Positions 10,214 to 18,997 are shown, counted from the stretch's first letter. The stretch: 35,693 nt of DNA from an uncultured Clostridia bacterium (GCA_947625125.1 CANQNF010000028.1:1-35693), one strand, 5' to 3'. Notes: generated from the sequence alone by a model not told the origin. Numbers and translations are program-made.

Positions 10214-10420
10214 ATGGATACAATGTTTACAGTGGAAGAAAGCAATTTAATCTGCATTTATGCAGGAGAGAGTCGGAGCGAGGTCATAGAGGACATCGAA
10301 AAAGCCTTACCGTATCTTGATGATACGGATATGGAGGAACTGTCCAACAGAATAATCAGAAAGCAGCAGAATATGATTGATGAGAAATTTGAACAGCTTG
10401 AATTTGTGGTGATAGAATAA
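10214..10420 (+). CDS. TTRAP-family small ICE protein (transposon-transfer assisting)
   Basis: This is a 68-residue acidic protein starting MDTMFTVEESNLICIY, which matches the pattern of the small TTRAP proteins of Tn1549-like elements (FTVDELNLICIY-like start, LPYLDDTDMEEL middle). GGGAG lies ahead of the ATG at 10214, and the gap to the ArdC-type gene is 4 bp, so the two are translated from one message. The family name suggests a transfer role, but I know of no proven mechanism. It is the last gene of this backbone run, with a terminator 15 bp downstream. Confidence 0.8.
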   Translation: MDTMFTVEESNLICIYAGESRSEVIEDIEKALPYLDDTDMEELSNRIIRKQQNMIDEKFEQLEFVVIE

Positions 10421-10434
10421 GGACTATTATATGG

Positions 10435-10467
10435 CAGGGCATAGTGGTGTCTATGTCCTGTTTTTTA
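10435..10467 (+). terminator. Terminator ending the transfer operon
   Basis: CAGGGCATAG (10435-10444) pairs with CTATGTCCTG (10451-10460), with one G-U pair, a 6-nt loop and TTTTTT after it. It separates the backbone operon from the cargo. Confidence 0.9.
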
Positions 10468-10579
10468 CATTTACTGTACAGTGAGAGAGAATAGTAAAAA
10501 GGTGAGGGTAGCAAGGCATGGGTAATTGTCGTGTATTTTCTTATTAAATATGTAAATTTGTATTCATGTAAAGAAAAAA

Positions 10580-10606
10580 TTACATGGATAATCGAAAAAA
10601 TTACAT
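10580..10606 (+). promoter_or_regulatory. Tandem LytTR/AgrA-type binding repeat upstream of the RiPP operon
   Basis: TTACAT at 10580 recurs exactly 21 bp later at 10601, about two helical turns, with TCG in the middle of the spacer. A -10-like TATGAT starts at 10629, 28 bp after the second repeat start. The same layout occurs at 23244 and 23786 inside the agr locus. A LytTR regulator is encoded at 21224. The repeats are seen; regulation by that protein is inferred. Confidence 0.75.
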
Positions 10607-10628
10607 GCAAAAGGCAAATAAGGAAATA

Positions 10629-10637
10629 TATGATAAT
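10629..10637 (+). promoter_or_regulatory. Likely -10 element of the RiPP operon promoter
   Basis: TATGATAAT lies about 50 bp ahead of the peptidase ATG, with no good -35 box. This suits a promoter that needs an activator bound at the upstream TTACAT repeats. A very similar GGAAATATGATAA sequence is found at 23289-23301. Confidence 0.55.
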
Positions 10638-10684
10638 GTCTTATTTATAAGAATTAATAATAAAATTAATGATAGGTTGTAAAA

Positions 10685-11767
10685 ATGTATCAATTTATAG
10701 ATGACAAAAATTATAAACATTTGATAGCCATTATTGTTGGTGGCTCAGAAAACGAAAAAAATATACATGGACTAGCTCATGTAGGAGAGCATATGCTTTT
10801 ACTTCCTTGTTTTGAGGAAGATGACAAAGATGAAAGTTATAGTACATTTGGATACACGTGTATAGACCATATATTTTTGTATTTTACAGCTAAAAAGGAG
10901 AGTACCCTTGAAATTGTTAAAAATAAAATAGAAGATAAAAGCATAATAAGAGCAGACAGGCTTGAAATAGCTAAGCATCAGGTTATATGTGAATGTGAAA
11001 AGCTAAAAGACAAAATTGCATCCAATGAAGAAAAAGTAAGATTTATTACTAATAATAGAATAACAAATTTTGCTGCAGGGAATGTGGAAGATATCAAAAC
11101 AATTACAGAACAGAATATAGGTGAGTGGTTGGATGGCATCATAAATGAAAAAAGGATGTTCTTTTTCTCGCTGGAAGAGTATTCTTATGCCGCTTTGCAA
11201 AATGTATGTGTAAAGCGCAACCTTAACCAATGTATATCCAAGCAACAGGAAACGGTTCAATCGTTATATATGAATAGGCAAAAGAAGAATAGCTATAAAG
11301 TCGAGATTTACGTTCCTTTATCTTTGATTTGTGAAAAGGAGAAATATTTTTGGCAGCTTTTAGATGAATATTATATCAAAAATTATTTAAGTAAATTTAC
11401 GGAACAGATAGATGTGTCGGAAAAGTTTTTTTCGTATACGGAAAGATATCTGTTGATTAGCATAGAAAATGCTTTGCCAGATCTGATTCCGAAAATTGTC
11501 AGAGAATTAAGAAATAGCGCAGATTGGAGAAAAGATATATCCTATGAAAATGAGAAGGAGAAATTTTATTATCAGTTGATGAGGATACAAGATGATAGAG
11601 AGAGCAGTAATATGGACATTATTAATGCTGTTATCAAAGAATTGATCTTTAATATTCCTTTTATAGATATTGATAAAGATATTGATTTGTTGAAATCTGT
11701 AGGGAATTATTTGTCTGTGGAGATTCAGGAAAGTTTGAAGAAAAGTATTAAAGTTGTAATATCATAA
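10685..11767 (+). CDS. M16-family zinc peptidase, probable RiPP leader peptidase
   Basis: The 360-residue protein carries the inverted zinc motif HxxEH as HVGEH (H32, E35, H36) inside GLAHVGEHMLL, with a likely third ligand E103 in HQVICECEK. The distance is a little shorter than the usual 70-80 residues. The protein is shorter than most M16 peptidases (about 400-450). It has no signal peptide or membrane segment, so it should act in the cytoplasm. It is the first gene of a four-gene operon: 14 bp separate it from the ABC transporter gene, and radical SAM and precursor genes follow. M16 peptidases such as AlbE/AlbF serve subtilosin-type clusters, so removal of the precursor leader is the natural inference. 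The start ATG at 10685 has only a weak site (AGGTTG). Confidence 0.8.
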   Translation: MYQFIDDKNYKHLIAIIVGGSENEKNIHGLAHVGEHMLLLPCFEEDDKDESYSTFGYTCIDHIFLYFTAKKESTLEIVKNKIEDKSIIRADRLEIAKHQVICECEKLKDKIASNEEKVRFITNNRITNFAAGNVEDIKTITEQNIGEWLDGIINEKRMFFFSLEEYSYAALQNVCVKRNLNQCISKQQETVQSLYMNRQKKNSYKVEIYVPLSLICEKEKYFWQLLDEYYIKNYLSKFTEQIDVSEKFFSYTERYLLISIENALPDLIPKIVRELRNSADWRKDISYENEKEKFYYQLMRIQDDRESSNMDIINAVIKELIFNIPFIDIDKDIDLLKSVGNYLSVEIQESLKKSIKVVIS

Positions 11768-11781
11768 GCGGAGAAAAAGGA

Positions 11782-13596
11782 TTGAGTAAGAAAGAGATAA
11801 ATATAAGAGATTATGTCAAGCTATTCTTTTATGGAAATGGTCTTATGCTTAAAACTTCAAAAAGCAAGTATTTTGCTTTGTATATACTTAGCGTTTTGGG
11901 AGGCGTTGTTTCTCCGGTTAATGCCATTTTTTGGGAGAAATTACTAAATTGGTTTGTGGAAGCATTTGTAAATAGAAAAAATATTGGAAATATTGGATGG
12001 TATTATTTAATAATGCTGTCTGTCCTGCCTTTTTTAGGTTATATTTTCGATTTGCTTCTTGATTACATAAAACAGACTTTTAGCGATCAAATGAACCTTT
12101 TCATTACTGAACGGGTATTGACTAAAGCATTTAAATTATCAATGGAAAGATTTGATGAATCTTCCACATACAACGATTTGCAAATTGCAACGACACGCAC
12201 GACGCAGAATTGCATGGGGTTATTGGATGCTATTACGGAAATGATTTTTTATACGGTGCAAATCATTAGTTTTATTCTTATATTGGCGAATTTTAACTGG
12301 AAGATTATCGTTTTAGCCATAATAGGCGCTGTACCATCTTTATATGTGGCATTAAGGGTTAATAAGTATTGGTTTGATACATTGAATAATAGAATTGGAA
12401 AATTTAGGCATATCGATTATTTAAAGAGTTTGATTGTAAAAAATGAATATGTGAAAGAAACAAAGCTATATAATATGGGAAATAAAATACTGGGACATAT
12501 TAAGGAATCTTTTAACAAATTTATTTCCGAGGATAAAAAAGCGCGTAAGAGGATATTGGCAAGAAGGACATTCGCACGTGTTTTTGATGAAATATTGACG
12601 TTGATTATAAAAGTATGGATACTTTTGGAGTCCCTGAAAGATAAAAGTGCGGTCGGAGAAGTTGTTTTATTTTTTAATGCTAACGAAAGTTTGAAAGGTT
12701 CTTTAATAGTGCTTTTAAATGAGCTTGCTAAGTTGCATGAAAACGTTTTGTATTTACAAATATTGAAACGAGTAGATGATATGGAAGTTGAAGGCGATTC
12801 ACACAAGGAGAAGGTAAATTCATCGTTTCAGAGAATTGAGTTTAGAAATGTATCATTCTCGTATCCGGGACAAAACATGCAGGCACTTAAAAATATATCC
12901 TTTGTGTTTGAAAGAGGGAAAACATATTCGATTGTAGGATTTAATGGAGCTGGCAAAACCACATTGCTGAAATTGCTGCTTGGGTTATATGAACCGGAAA
13001 AGGGAGAAATATTAATAGATAGTGTGAATTTAAATCAGCTTAATATTGCGGAATATTATTCGCAAATTGGCGCTGTATTTCAAGATTTTATAAAATATCC
13101 GTTTTCAATAGAGGAAAACATTTCCACTGAGTTAGATGGATTAAATGCGGGGGACGTTTTTGAAGCTATCAAATTCGCACATTTGGAAGATATGGTTAAG
13201 AAAATGCCTAATGGAATAAAAACAGTTCTGATGCGGGAGTGGAATAATGGAATGGACATTTCACAGGGGCAGTGGCAAAAAATAGCTATAGCAAGGTGCT
13301 ATTACAGAAAACCAACCATTATGATTTTGGATGAGCCGTTTTCTTCGGTAGATGTTGAATCTGAAAATAGTATTGTTGGCAATATAAAGCAGAAAAGTGA
13401 TAAACAGCTAAACATATTTATAACTCATCATTTCTCAAGCATATCGATGGCAGATGAAGTTATTGTCATGGATGATGGGAGGATAATAGAACAGGGAACA
13501 CATAATAAATTAATTGAAAAAAAAGGACGATACTTTCAGTTATATTCCGAACAATTACAAAATCTTAATAAAATGAATAAATATACAGGAGGGTGA
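11782..13596 (+). CDS. ABC exporter (fused membrane and ATPase domains), probable RiPP export
   Basis: The protein is 604 residues from a TTG at 11782, chosen because GGAG sits 8 bp ahead; the next ATG is 20 codons inside. About six hydrophobic segments lie between residues 25 and 310. The ATPase domain has Walker A GFNGAGKT (about 386-393), a signature region DISQGQW (about 492-498, SQGQ instead of LSGGQ) and Walker B IMILDEP (about 513-519), followed by a His-loop THH. There is no N-terminal C39 peptidase domain, which fits a separate leader peptidase from the gene just upstream. The next gene starts 4 bp after the stop. The most likely cargo is the modified peptide, perhaps also giving self-immunity; substrate is inferred from context. 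Confidence 0.88.
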   Translation: MSKKEINIRDYVKLFFYGNGLMLKTSKSKYFALYILSVLGGVVSPVNAIFWEKLLNWFVEAFVNRKNIGNIGWYYLIMLSVLPFLGYIFDLLLDYIKQTFSDQMNLFITERVLTKAFKLSMERFDESSTYNDLQIATTRTTQNCMGLLDAITEMIFYTVQIISFILILANFNWKIIVLAIIGAVPSLYVALRVNKYWFDTLNNRIGKFRHIDYLKSLIVKNEYVKETKLYNMGNKILGHIKESFNKFISEDKKARKRILARRTFARVFDEILTLIIKVWILLESLKDKSAVGEVVLFFNANESLKGSLIVLLNELAKLHENVLYLQILKRVDDMEVEGDSHKEKVNSSFQRIEFRNVSFSYPGQNMQALKNISFVFERGKTYSIVGFNGAGKTTLLKLLLGLYEPEKGEILIDSVNLNQLNIAEYYSQIGAVFQDFIKYPFSIEENISTELDGLNAGDVFEAIKFAHLEDMVKKMPNGIKTVLMREWNNGMDISQGQWQKIAIARCYYRKPTIMILDEPFSSVDVESENSIVGNIKQKSDKQLNIFITHHFSSISMADEVIVMDDGRIIEQGTHNKLIEKKGRYFQLYSEQLQNLNKMNKYTGG

Positions 13597-13600
13597 TGAA

Positions 13601-15103
13601 ATGAAACAGAGAACATGGGAAAATATTTTGAAACTAAAGGAAACAGGGGAAATTGTGAGAATGGGAATACCTTTTTCAACATCCTGTAAAAATTATTTTT
13701 ATGATGCTGGAACAGGCAAAGTGGTGGAATTGAACGTTGATGAAAAAGAAATTATTGATTCTCTTTTTGATGCGACTATAAGTATTGAACGGGCTAGTGA
13801 AATAATCAGTAAATTGGATTATAGCAAACAGTTTCTAAAGAGTATTATTTCTGAAAATTTATTTGCAAGTCCTATTTTAAAAAAATTTATTCCACTTGAA
13901 TATAAATATCAAGAGGAAAATATGGAAATACAACAATTAATTATTGAACTAACAGGCAGATGTAATTTGCGTTGTAAATATTGTATCTATAATGATTACT
14001 ATGAAGGTAATAGAAACTTTAATACGGAAGACATAACATTTGAAACAGCGAAAAAAGCTATTGATTATGTATATCAACATAGAAGTCCAGAACGGTTGGC
14101 AATAACTTTTTATGGCGGAGAACCATTATTGAATTTTGATGTAATGAAACAATGTATTGATTATTCGTTGGAAAATCTCAAGAATTGTAATGATTTGAGT
14201 TTTTCATTTACTACAAATTTAACACTTATGACGGAAGAGATTGCAGACTATTTAGGAAAAATACCAAACTTAAGTATTGTGCTTAGTTTAGATGGACCGG
14301 CGGAAATACAAAATAGTGCAAGAGTATATAGTAATAATAAGTCTACATTTGATGATGCATATAGAGGATTGAAATATATTTCGGAAGCGGCAAAAAAGTA
14401 TGGAAAACTTCAATTTATTTTCAACTCTGTTTTAATGCCCCCATATTCAGAAGAAAAATATAATCAAATCAATGAATTTTTCTCTGGATTAGATTTTTTG
14501 CCTGAAAATACAAGTGTTAGAACATCTTATCCATGTAAGGGATCACTCCCCCAAAGTTATTATACGCAGGATGATCCAATAACAATTTTCGAATGGGCAA
14601 CTAGCAAATATTTGAAACCGGGGTTTTCAAATAATAAGCAAAATATATATTCTGTATTAATGGAAACGGCTTTAGTTAAAATACATAATAGGCAGATATA
14701 TGATGAGCCTATAAATTGCAGCTTTTATAATGGATGTTGTGTTCCGGGGCAAAGGAGACTATATGTGTGTACAAATGGTTTATATAAAGTTTGTGAACGC
14801 GTGGGGAATACTCCATATATCGGACATGTTGACCAAGGAATAAATATAGAAACATTAAAAGAGTATTATTTAAAGCAATATGAACAGAAATCAATTAAAT
14901 ACTGCTCAAACTGTTGGGCTTTTCGCTTATGCGATTTATGTTATGCAGATTGTTATGATGAGAATGGGCTAAACATAGAAACAAAATTAACATATTGTGA
15001 TGGTATAAAAGATAGATATAAAAAATGGTTGATACTATATCATTCAGCTTTAGAAAATGAGCCAAAGATAATAGAAGAGATTGATAAACTAGAGATAACT
15101 TAA
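13601..15103 (+). CDS. Radical SAM/SPASM peptide-modifying enzyme
   Basis: The 500-residue protein starts at an ATG with AGGAGG 6 bp ahead. The SAM-binding iron-sulfur motif CxxxCxxC is C121, C125, C128 in TGRCNLRCKYC, followed by YGGEP. The C-terminal Cys-rich SPASM region starts near C373 and includes CCVPG, VCTNG and CSNCWAFRLCDLC, which can hold two auxiliary clusters. The N-terminal 110 residues look like a peptide-recognition (RRE-like) region. SPASM enzymes in RiPP pathways commonly join Cys sulfur to backbone carbons (sactipeptides, ranthipeptides). The target is presumably the six-cysteine peptide encoded next. The bond type and which cysteines are used cannot be decided from sequence. 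Confidence 0.9.
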   Translation: MKQRTWENILKLKETGEIVRMGIPFSTSCKNYFYDAGTGKVVELNVDEKEIIDSLFDATISIERASEIISKLDYSKQFLKSIISENLFASPILKKFIPLEYKYQEENMEIQQLIIELTGRCNLRCKYCIYNDYYEGNRNFNTEDITFETAKKAIDYVYQHRSPERLAITFYGGEPLLNFDVMKQCIDYSLENLKNCNDLSFSFTTNLTLMTEEIADYLGKIPNLSIVLSLDGPAEIQNSARVYSNNKSTFDDAYRGLKYISEAAKKYGKLQFIFNSVLMPPYSEEKYNQINEFFSGLDFLPENTSVRTSYPCKGSLPQSYYTQDDPITIFEWATSKYLKPGFSNNKQNIYSVLMETALVKIHNRQIYDEPINCSFYNGCCVPGQRRLYVCTNGLYKVCERVGNTPYIGHVDQGINIETLKEYYLKQYEQKSIKYCSNCWAFRLCDLCYADCYDENGLNIETKLTYCDGIKDRYKKWLILYHSALENEPKIIEEIDKLEIT

Positions 15104-15144
15104 ATATAAGTAAGCAACCACATTATATGAAAGGAGGAACTCAT

Positions 15145-15342
15145 ATGAAAGTTGTAAATCCCTTAAACAAGACACCATTAACATATGAAACAATGGTAAA
15201 TAGCTGCCATTGCGTTTGTACAAGTCTCAGCGGTGTATCGCATGTGGGCGGCACTGTACCGATTGGCGGAAATTGTGGGTGCAGTTGTGGAAATGGTTCT
15301 GTTAACCAGAACGGAAATAACAATCAGGCCTCCGACGCATGA
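15145..15342 (+). CDS. Cys-rich RiPP precursor peptide
   Basis: The 65-residue peptide starts at the ATG at 15145, 7 bp after AAAGGAGGAA; an upstream in-frame ATG at 15127 overlaps this site. The leader-like start MKVVNPLNKTPLTYETM is followed by two matching CxCxC clusters, CHCVC and CGCSC, separated by a Gly/Ser/Val stretch with two GG pairs. A Gly/Asn/Gln-rich tail ending in DA has no cysteine. The start resembles Cys-rich clostridial bacteriocin-type precursors I recall beginning MKVINP, a memory-level match. The gene is last in the operon, 41 bp after the radical SAM gene, with a terminator 160 bp further on. Export as an antimicrobial or signal is inferred; the cleavage site is unknown. 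Confidence 0.82.
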   Translation: MKVVNPLNKTPLTYETMVNSCHCVCTSLSGVSHVGGTVPIGGNCGCSCGNGSVNQNGNNNQASDA

Positions 15343-15499
15343 TGATCGTAGCTTAAAATCATCCTGAGTTATTCAATTTTGTGGTGCGTATAACACTCAA
15401 AATATGTGCTGTGGTAATTAAAAATTCATTTGGTTGCTTATTTATATACATGCCTAAATAGCATGATATGTTTTGCAATTTGCTATGTAGGACAAAATG
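15343..15499 (+). other. Non-coding stretch between precursor and terminator
   Basis: There is no ORF with a ribosome binding site here. The DNA is A+T-rich. The 160-bp untranslated tail is part of the RiPP transcript. I see no further precursor gene. Confidence 0.5.
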
Positions 15500-15547
15500 C
15501 CAGAGTGAGAGCATATATAATTCTTGCTCTGGTGTTTTTTTATTTTA
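15500..15547 (+). terminator. Terminator of the RiPP operon
   Basis: CCAGAGTGAGA (from 15500) pairs with TTCTTGCTCTGG (ending 15532), with two G-U pairs, followed by TG and seven T residues. It separates the RiPP operon from the sigma-factor operon. Confidence 0.85.
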
Positions 15548-15668
15548 AGAGTTTTGTAACTGTAGAGAAAAATTTAATTATGTAATAAAATTTAATTTAT
15601 ATAATCATTTTATCTTTGTGATTCGTTATATATATATAGTTACTGCTTTTAAGAAAGTGTGAGCATAC

Positions 15669-16184
15669 ATGGATGATGATGAATTAATAGAACAGATAAA
15701 ACAGGGGAATGAAAAAGCGGCAGAAGAATTAATCTTGCGGTATTATCCGGCTATTTTGCGCTTCTGTAAATGGAATTGCAAAAATCCGCAGAAAGCGGAA
15801 GATATAACGCAGGAAACATTTTTTAAGTTTATTAAAAATCTGCCTGTGTATCGCTCTAAAAAGAAATTTCGAACATATTTGTACACGATTGCAAAACATT
15901 TATGTATTGATGAGAATAGAAAGCCCATCTGCTGTTCTTTGGAAAATGACAAAAGTCTACCTGATGCGTGCAATGATATGCGTCAGATCGAGGATCGGGA
16001 AGATGTCAAGGCGCTATTACAATTGTTATCTGAAAAACAACGAGAAGCTGTTATATTGCGGTTTGGTGAACAGTTAAGCTATCGGGAAATGGAAATAATA
16101 ACAGGCTGCAATATGAGGACATTGCAAAGCAGAGTGAAAAAGGCATTGGAAATTATGAGAAAGGAGAGCCGTTATGAAAGGTAA
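15669..16184 (+). CDS. ECF-type RNA polymerase sigma factor
   Basis: The 171-residue protein has a sigma region 2 (about 8-75: AAEELILRYYPAI, AEDITQETFFKF) and a region 4 helix-turn-helix (about 110-165: LSEKQREAVILRF, SYREMEIITG, RTLQSRVKKAL). The start ATG at 15669 has only a weak site (GAAAG). It overlaps the next gene by 11 bp, a membrane protein that could serve as its anti-sigma factor. ECF factors usually direct transcription of their own operon, which here continues with an ABC transporter and a D,D-carboxypeptidase, so a response to cell-envelope stress is a fair inference. The 120 bp upstream are very A+T-rich and I cannot name a promoter with confidence. Confidence 0.88.
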   Translation: MDDDELIEQIKQGNEKAAEELILRYYPAILRFCKWNCKNPQKAEDITQETFFKFIKNLPVYRSKKKFRTYLYTIAKHLCIDENRKPICCSLENDKSLPDACNDMRQIEDREDVKALLQLLSEKQREAVILRFGEQLSYREMEIITGCNMRTLQSRVKKALEIMRKESRYER

Positions 16185-16932
16185 AAAGTTCCAGAAATAC
16201 TTGACTCAGGTGTTGAGCCAAACAGAAGAAGCAGAGAAACTGGAGGAAACAATAAAGACATTTAAATTAATTATGAAAATGCAGACATATCATGTTGAAA
16301 CAAGAACGGGTTTTTTTACATTCCTGTCTGAAATCCTGCATTTTGAGGGCTTAAAGATATTCGGACTGCAAACATTGGTACTGCTTTTTACCTGTCTTGG
16401 AATTTTAAGCGTTTCAGACATGTCTGAATATATACCGGCCTTTATGCCGCTGTTTGCATTAGCCGTTATTCCGGCATTATTTCAGAATAAGACATATATG
16501 ATGGAAGAGATAGAAGCCGTCACGAGGTCTTCAACCGCACAGATCATCTTAGCAAAGTTGATACTTTTGAGTGCAGCCAATCTGGTTTCGTTTACGATAT
16601 TGGCAGTATTAGAAAAATATTCAGGAAATTCTTCTGTAAGTATGATCGTTTTTATCCTATATGCGGCGGTTCCTTTTTTATCATGTATGGTCATGATGTT
16701 ACGCTGTATACGCCTGCAAAAAAAAGACATGGCATTGCCGTGTATGTTTATGTCCCTGTTTTTCTGTCTCTGCTGGGGCGCTTCTGCGTTTGCTTTTCCG
16801 TGGCTGTACAGGATGTCAGCAACCGGAATCTGGATTATTGCATTTATTGTTTTTGGAAGTTTTTATGTAAAAGAAATCTATTACATTATAAAAGCAGCAA
16901 AGGAAGGGAGAAACTATGGAATTATTAATTGA
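16174..16932 (+). CDS. Multi-pass membrane protein, possible anti-sigma factor or transporter subunit
   Basis: This is a 252-residue protein with a charged cytoplasmic N-terminus of about 60 residues (QTEEAEKLEETIKTFK) and about six hydrophobic segments (roughly 65-85, 88-105, 125-145, 155-172, 185-205, 215-232). AAGGAG precedes the ATG at 16174. It overlaps the sigma gene upstream by 11 bp and the ABC ATPase gene downstream by 17 bp, so it is translationally coupled to both. No catalytic motif is visible. Sigma binding through the N-terminal part is an inference from gene order; a second ABC permease subunit is the alternative. Confidence 0.65.
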   Translation: MKGKKFQKYLTQVLSQTEEAEKLEETIKTFKLIMKMQTYHVETRTGFFTFLSEILHFEGLKIFGLQTLVLLFTCLGILSVSDMSEYIPAFMPLFALAVIPALFQNKTYMMEEIEAVTRSSTAQIILAKLILLSAANLVSFTILAVLEKYSGNSSVSMIVFILYAAVPFLSCMVMMLRCIRLQKKDMALPCMFMSLFFCLCWGASAFAFPWLYRMSATGIWIIAFIVFGSFYVKEIYYIIKAAKEGRNYGIIN

Positions 16933-17791
16933 CCGATTGACAAAACAGTATGGAAGCAAAATCGCAGTAGACTGCGTGAATGCAAAATTTACTCCGGGAG
17001 TTTATGGGCTGTTGGGAGCAAACGGTGCTGGAAAGACGACATTGATGCGGATGCTCTGTGCTATTTTGGAGGCAACTTCTGGAGAAGTTATGCTGGATGG
17101 GAACAATATCATAGAGATGGGGGGTGACTATCGAAATCTGCTGGGATATCTGCCGCAAAATTTTGGGTATTATCCCAATTATACAACAAGAGAATTTTTG
17201 CTGTATATTGCAACACTAAAAGGGATTCCCAAAAAGATTGCCAGACAGCGGACTGAAGAAATGCTTGAAAATGTCGGATTGAGCGATGTGGCTTCAAAAA
17301 AAATTCGGACATTCTCAGGGGGGATGAAACAGCGGATTGGAATTGCGCAAGCCATGCTTAATCACCCCCAGATCTTAATACTGGATGAACCGACAGCAGG
17401 ACTGGATCCTAAGGAGCGGGTACGTTTGCGCAATATTCTGTCTGAATATGCAAATGATAAAATCATTATCCTTTCCACGCATATTGTATCGGATATCGAA
17501 GCAATTGCGGATCAGGTTTTGATTATGAAAAATGGAAATTTTATACAATGCGGCACCGTTTCGGAACTGACAGACAAAGCAAAGGGAAAGGTCTGGGAAC
17601 TTCGCGTATCGCAAAGTGATGCAGGAAGATGGCTGGCAACAGCCAATGTTGCCAGCTATCGGCATGAGAAAGCTGATATTATACTGCGTATCGTTTCAGA
17701 AAACAAACCATCAGAAGCTGCTGTTTTGTGTGAGGCTTCTTTAGAAGATATTTACTTATACTATTTTCCAACAAAGGAAGGAGAGGAATAA
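16916..17791 (+). CDS. ABC transporter ATP-binding protein (BcrA-like)
   Basis: The 291-residue protein has Walker A GANGAGKTT (about 36-44), Q-loop YLPQNFG, signature FSGGMKQR, Walker B ILILDEPTAG and His-loop STH. The last 70 residues extend beyond the core ATPase, as in exporters of the BcrA/NatA type. It has GGGAG ahead of the ATG. The permease gene starts 4 bp after its stop. With the permease and carboxypeptidase it suggests export of, or protection from, cell-wall-active peptides. The transported substrate is unknown. Confidence 0.9.
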   Translation: MELLIDRLTKQYGSKIAVDCVNAKFTPGVYGLLGANGAGKTTLMRMLCAILEATSGEVMLDGNNIIEMGGDYRNLLGYLPQNFGYYPNYTTREFLLYIATLKGIPKKIARQRTEEMLENVGLSDVASKKIRTFSGGMKQRIGIAQAMLNHPQILILDEPTAGLDPKERVRLRNILSEYANDKIIILSTHIVSDIEAIADQVLIMKNGNFIQCGTVSELTDKAKGKVWELRVSQSDAGRWLATANVASYRHEKADIILRIVSENKPSEAAVLCEASLEDIYLYYFPTKEGEE

Positions 17792-17794
17792 ACA

Positions 17795-18997
17795 ATGGAA
17801 TTATTTCTTGCAGAACATAAAAAAATGTGGAAAAAAAGAAGTACCAGGATCTGCGCCTTATTGTGCTTTGCGTATATCTTTATTGCAGTCAACATTCTTT
17901 CTTTTCAGTGGATCTCTTTTGGCAGCTATAAAGATGGATTCGGGAATCATTTTGACGGTTACTCTCAGATTAGAAACAAGCAGGCATATGGAGAAAAATG
18001 GAAAGGGGAATTGACAGATCAAGTATTACAGCAAATGATAAAAGATTATCAGCGGATGTTAAAAAATGAGGAAATGGATAGTGTATGGGCTGCAGATTGG
18101 AGTAATATAAATAACTGGCTCAGGACACTGTACCCCGAATTGATGGCGAAAAATTCTTACGAACTAATGATAGATTACATCGATCCATATCAGATTACAG
18201 GGTTTTATGAGAGACGGCAGGAGAAAATTGGGGAATTTTTAGATAATAATGGACAAACCGGAGATGAGAAGGCATTTTTGCTGCAAATGAACAGCAAGGT
18301 AAAGATACCCTTTTCTTATGAATGGTCAGAAGGATGGAATTTCATTCTTTGTGCGGTAATCCCTAATACAGAGACTGTAATAGAGATTTTCATAGCAATT
18401 GTATTATCAACCATATTTGCAGGAGAATGGCATGACAATACAAGCACGTTTATCTTAACGACTAAAAAGGGATGGCGTGAATTGGCATACGCAAAAATAT
18501 GGACGGGGATCTCGTTTGTTTTTGAAATGTTTCTGGTGCTTCTTTTAGGAAATATAGTGACACAGATATTCTTTTTGGGAACGCATGGATGGAATATGCC
18601 GGTACAGTTTATTAAAATGCTGGCAGTTGCACCTCTTAATATGCTGCAAACAGAAGTTTATCAGTATATTTATATTTTATTTGGTGCGATCGGATTTGCA
18701 GGGGAAATTATGTTGGTATCCTCCATAGTGAAAAACAATTTTATTTCAGTGCTTATTGGGATAGCATTGCTTTATTTGCCGTCTGTGATATCTGGCTATC
18801 TGCCAATGTGGGCGCAAAAAGGATTGGATCTATTACCTTTAGCAGGAGATTCACTGGATATTTTCAGGACAAATACCTTTCATATTTTTGGAAAATATGT
18901 GTGGTCGCCGTACTTGCTGATTGCTGTTCCAGTTCTGATCGGTGTCTTGTGTATGCCGTTTACAGTAAAGTGTTGGTCAAGGCGGTTGAGGGATTGA
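17795..18997 (+). CDS. ABC-2-type permease
   Basis: The 400-residue protein has one hydrophobic segment near residues 18-40, a large soluble loop of about 150 residues (QMIKDYQRML to EWSEGWNF), and then about five segments to the C-terminus. This layout is usual for ABC-2 permeases partnered with BcrA-like ATPases. AAGGAGAGGA precedes the ATG, and the next gene starts 6 bp after its stop. The large loop probably faces outside and may contact the peptide substrate. Function is inferred from the ATPase next to it. Confidence 0.8.
   Translation: MELFLAEHKKMWKKRSTRICALLCFAYIFIAVNILSFQWISFGSYKDGFGNHFDGYSQIRNKQAYGEKWKGELTDQVLQQMIKDYQRMLKNEEMDSVWAADWSNINNWLRTLYPELMAKNSYELMIDYIDPYQITGFYERRQEKIGEFLDNNGQTGDEKAFLLQMNSKVKIPFSYEWSEGWNFILCAVIPNTETVIEIFIAIVLSTIFAGEWHDNTSTFILTTKKGWRELAYAKIWTGISFVFEMFLVLLLGNIVTQIFFLGTHGWNMPVQFIKMLAVAPLNMLQTEVYQYIYILFGAIGFAGEIMLVSSIVKNNFISVLIGIALLYLPSVISGYLPMWAQKGLDLLPLAGDSLDIFRTNTFHIFGKYVWSPYLLIAVPVLIGVLCMPFTVKCWSRRLRD

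Noticed and set aside
15555-15590. ECF-type promoter (TGTAAC followed by a -10) ahead of the sigma gene
   Set aside because: A TGTAAC is present at 15555, but the -10 part is not distinctive in such A+T-rich DNA, so I could not support it.
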